A stretch of 64,000 nucleotides of DNA from Sebastes aleutianus (lineage: Eukaryota > Chordata > Actinopteri > Perciformes > Sebastidae). The position numbers and the translations under genes were made by a program. The notes beneath the pieces were generated by a model, which did no database searches, had not been told where the DNA came from, and worked only from the letters and a program-made list of their open reading frames with translations. Every line of letters starts with the position of its first letter. Within the stretch, counting starts at the first letter, position 1. The DNA lies in assembly GCA_916700875.1 (NCBI GenBank), contig CAKAKS010000039.1, forward strand, positions 30,199,794-30,263,793. The letters are read 5' to 3'. Positions 61,141 through 64,000 of the stretch are shown here, one piece after another.

Positions 61141-61969
61141 AAAGCACATGTTTTTGTCAGATTACCTGTCTCATGCACTACTGTCAGGATTTAGTGACTG
61201 AACATTTTATAAAAATAACTTTTTTTAATCATATTTGCTGCCTTAATGACTCTGACCCACCCTCGGGTTCTTCTGTTTCTTGATATTCTAAACTGAGTTG
61301 ACTAATCAAACTCACTCTGCTGGAGCTGCACAGTAAAGCAGTTCAGCAAGTTTCACAGTGATCAGATTACGCCGCCCCCCTCTTTGCTATGTCCAAGGGA
61401 GGGCATTGAGGAGAGTTTGAGGGAGCGAAGGCTATCCCTCCCGGGGGACTGTCTGAACTGTGTTAGGGCAGGACCGCGGTTCTGTGGGGTGGAGCGCAGC
61501 CCGCTGATAAAGGCTGAGCCACAGGAGCGTTTGGGAGGTTCTGGGAACTATTCACCTTGGAGCTATACTGCAGAGCAGTTTCACTGGGATCTTAAGAAAA
61601 CGGCAGGCAGGCAGAGCCCCTTTGAATTCACCAGCCCAGCAAAAGGAGGGCTACTTGAATGGCTCAGGAGGAGCTGAATGCTGAGTGAATGTGAAATGAG
61701 GCGATGGCACTGGAAGGCAACGGAGACGCTTCCATATGCATGACTCTGCCCCTTTTCACCACTTCCCTTTTCACTCTCTTGTCTGTGGTTAAGGCTGTGA
61801 TAAAGCCTCCCCGGCTCATCTACCTTTTCCTCTGCTTCTGCCACAATAAGCCAAGCGGCCAATTGACTGGGGCTTCAGCTCACACCTCTGCTCATATCCC
61901 TCCCCTGTAATCAAGCCTTCGCACAAAGGCCTTTCAAGACTCAAAGCTAGGAGGTATCCTTGGAGACAG

Positions 61970-62253
61970 AGGAGAGGAGAGGAGAGGAGAGGAGAGGAGA
62001 GGAGAGGAGAGGAGAGGAGAGGAGAGGAGAGGAGAAAGGAGAGGAGAGGACAGAAGAGGAGAGGAGAAGTGAGGAGAGACAGCGGAGAGAAGAGAGAAAG
62101 GAGAGGACAGAAGAAGAGAGGAGAAAAGGGAGAAGAGAGGAGAGGAACAGGTGGGTTGAGGAGAAGAGAGGAGACAGAAGAGAGAGGAAAGGGGAGAGAG
62201 AGGAGAAGAAAGGAGAGGAATAGGTGAGGAGAGGAGAGGAGACAGAGAAGAGG
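61970..62253 (+). repeat. (GGAGA)n purine-rich microsatellite, left of the LINE
   Basis: Pure GGAGA pentamers at 61970-62034 grade into imperfect GAGGA/GAGAG purine sequence to 62253. The strand is almost all A and G. The open frames on both strands here are simple-repeat translations. Confidence 0.95.
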
Positions 62254-62382
62254 TTTTGGTTTTCAAAATCCCTTTATTTAACAATTGCAGGGAAAGAAAA
62301 AACAGATCACAGTCTCATTCTTACCACAAGCCGAACACACAACAACAAAAAATCACTGAAAACCAGGGACGTATTTCTCTGA

Positions 62383-63172
62383 TCAGAGATTGATAATTAA
62401 ATCTCCATCCCCCCCCCCCCCCCCCCCCAACAGTACAAATGCGGCTGAGGCCTGTGTATTGTCTATCATTTGGTAATAGGTGTATTCTACCTTCAGTCGG
62501 GCCTTCAGCAGTCGCTCCAGAAACGGTACCAACTCATCACTGCCGGCACCCTGAGCCCGGTTCCTACGCGTCAGCCAGATGGCCAACTTGGCAGAACCAG
62601 ACAAAAAGTTCACCAGTGTGTGAACAGTTTTTTTCTTGGCACTTTATTTAGTACCAAAGATCAAACAAATCAAAAGAAAAAACCTCCCCAAGACCCTGAA
62701 ACCCTGAAACCTTTTTAAAAGGTCAAACAGTGCCGACAGCCGAGGACATTGAACAAATAAGTGCTCGAGTGTCTCAACCTGAGAACATAAAAAATACACT
62801 CCTCCCCCCAGCTCAGGATCCAGGTGTGCTCTGTATCTGTTCTTAGCTATTGCCCCATGCACAACCCTCCATTGGAGGTCTGCTGTCCGCTTTTCAACGG
62901 GCAGCTTGTACAGGGTACGCCAGCTCCCTTTTCGGGGAAAAATCTGGACCAAACAACTCAGTCCACTTCGACTCCTTCATCCCTGCCGGAGAGCGCAGGT
63001 TCAGAACCTTGACGCGGACCTGATACAGTGATTTCTTGCCTGAAGACTGAATCTTGTCCATTTATTAGCCTGACAGAGGTGATGTTGCTGCTCTCTCTCA
63101 GGGCGTCCAACGATGTTGTCATCATCCTCATCAGATGGCCCAAATTGGTGCAGCCAGCCTCTCTGAGCTTGG
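62383..63172 (-). pseudogene. LINE ORF2 C-terminal remnant, frameshifted
   Basis: In reverse-strand order the frames give KLREAGCTNLGHLMRMM, then TLYKLPVEKRTADLQWRVVH with GAIAKNRYRAHLDPELGG, then VETLEHLFVQCPRLSALF. In a different frame follow AKLAIWLTRRNRAQGAG and LERLLKARLKVEYTYY. The W...L...P..K...LQWR..HGAI segment and the E..HLF..CPR segment are the zinc-binding region that follows reverse transcriptase in L1/Tx1-type LINEs. The first Cys of the expected CxxC is not kept, and at least one frameshift (between about 62610 and 62650) separates the last two pieces. Catalytic reverse transcriptase and endonuclease domains are absent. Confidence 0.8.
62409..62428 (+). repeat. Poly-C run within the LINE tail
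   Basis: About twenty C in a row just upstream (in plus coordinates) of the LINE stop region. Length is likely unstable. Confidence 0.9.
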
Positions 63173-63175
63173 CCT

Positions 63176-63300
63176 GAGGAGAGGAGAGGAAATGAGGAGA
63201 GGAGACAGAGGAGAGAGAAAAGGGGAGAGGAGAGAGAGAGAGAGAGAGGACAAGAAAGGAGATGAATATGTGAGAGGAGAGGAGAGGAAAAGTGAGGAAC
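63176..63300 (+). repeat. (GGAGA)n-type purine microsatellite, right of the LINE
   Basis: GAGGAGAGGAGAGGAAATGA and following imperfect GGAGA/GA units to about 63300. Same unit and strand as the tract left of the LINE. Confidence 0.9.
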
Positions 63301-64000
63301 ATGTTGTTTGGTTCACCATAAATTAAGACTGAAACAAGCCAAAGGATTTCAGAATAAAGTGTCTTAACTCTTATTCCCCTTTGAACAGTTAGGTTACAGC
63401 TGCACATCCTTGTCTCTGTCTGCGTGTGTCAGCCTGCATGTGTGTCTCTGGCAAATTTAGGAGAGCGCTTTTACGTATCACTGATTCCTCTTGTCCATGT
63501 GTTGAATAACGATAGCTCTGAATCCTTTTCCATGCTGAAAAGGATCGAGCTACACTCCTTTTACGTCAAGGTTGTGTCAGGCTTTTTTTTTTTTTAAAAA
63601 GGACATAATATGTATGAGGTCTGGCACTATACAAGTAAATAACACTTGTTCATTACAAGCCTTACATGGTTGAGGAATTCTTAACACCAAATAGAAGATA
63701 TTCACAATGTAGCATCCATTTGGAGTAAATTAACCACGGTGCATTCATGATAGATACATTTATGAGCAACACTTGAATGAACGAGCGCAGCCTTTATTTA
63801 AAAAAGAAACTGCGACCTCTCCACCGTTAGGAGTGTCGATGTCTCGGTGTGATAATGATCTAGGCTCTTAGAGAAAATGGCCCCGCTTGAGCTTCCCTGA
63901 CACAGTCTCAGGCCGAAAAGGAAAGCGAGAGGAAAGCGTTCACCGAGACCTGTAATGTTTACAGACAAGATGGCTTGTAGTCTCAGCATCTACACTCCCG

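Larger units (their letters stand above)
62254..63175 (-). mobile_element. 5'-truncated LINE (Tx1/L1-like), 3' end fragment inserted in a purine microsatellite
   Basis: Read on the reverse strand, about 920 bp beginning GGCCAAGCTCAGAGAGGCTG and ending near TTTTGAAAACCAAAACC. The encoded pieces belong to the C-terminal region of a LINE ORF2 downstream of the reverse transcriptase core. The element starts and stops inside the same (GGAGA)n tract, which continues on both sides. No long poly-A is visible at the 3' end. It is too truncated to move. Confidence 0.8.
42103..64000 (+). other. cdh13: cdh13 intron downstream of the EC1 exon (5' 21.9 kb, open ended)
   Basis: Begins GTCAGTGTGTG. I read it for the next T-cadherin exon, which should encode a segment with the calcium motif DQNDN, and did not find one, so the intron probably continues past the window. 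Besides the repeats listed, 42130-43640, 43740-46010, 48430-49900, 50940-52720, 54220-56010, 56490-58990 and 63310-64000 show no exon, RNA gene or bounded mobile element that I can support. Confidence 0.7.

Noticed and set aside
61934..62284. Ser-Leu-Pro rich and Glu-Arg rich frames on the two strands
   Set aside because: Direct translation of the (GGAGA)n tract.
42103..64000. Next T-cadherin exon (expected DQNDN motif)
   Set aside because: Read through for the motif and for flanking conserved peptides without success; assumed to lie beyond the window.

Overview
The window looks like intron-rich nuclear DNA from a ray-finned fish, probably a percomorph. The evidence is long introns with GT/AG junctions, very abundant (CA)n microsatellites, tRNA-derived SINEs, hAT-type and TTAA-flanked non-autonomous DNA transposons, and one Tx1/L1-like LINE fragment. 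No bacterial, plasmid or phage gene organisation is present. The species is an inference from repeat content and protein similarity; no database search was possible.

The only host gene I can support is on the + strand: three consecutive internal exons of T-cadherin (cdh13). The first (2052-2263) encodes part of the cadherin prodomain. The second (19158-19271) carries the end of the prodomain, the furin-type site RSKR and the start of EC1. The third (41950-42102) continues EC1 to the LDRE motif. Exon phases join cleanly (phase 0 at both joins inside the window). The upstream exon, with the signal peptide, and all exons after EC1 lie outside the window, so the first 2 kb and the last 21.9 kb are intron. 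Intron lengths are about 16.9 kb and 22.7 kb, with a third longer than 21.9 kb. T-cadherin introns are also very long in mammals.

The rest is intronic sequence packed with mobile-element debris. 1-2051: a hAT-type MITE with an 8-bp target duplication, then a CpG-rich block just before the prodomain exon. 2264-19157: several dispersed repeat families, and a hAT element with a decayed BED-finger exon nested inside a SINE. 19272-41949: many MITE copies, a SINE with a perfect 16-bp target duplication inside a TTAA-flanked element, and a cluster of very long (CT)n(CA)n tracts near 37.6-38.8 kb. 42103-64000: a MITE nested between inverted repeat arms, a fold-back element, a tandemly degenerate repeat, and a 5'-truncated LINE inside a (GGAGA)n purine tract.

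The most interesting signals are the nested insertions with readable target duplications, the LINE-in-microsatellite junction, and the exon at 41950, whose acceptor and donor are both immediately flanked by (TG)n tracts. I found no previously undescribed gene system. Most long open frames here are microsatellite or repeat translations and were rejected.
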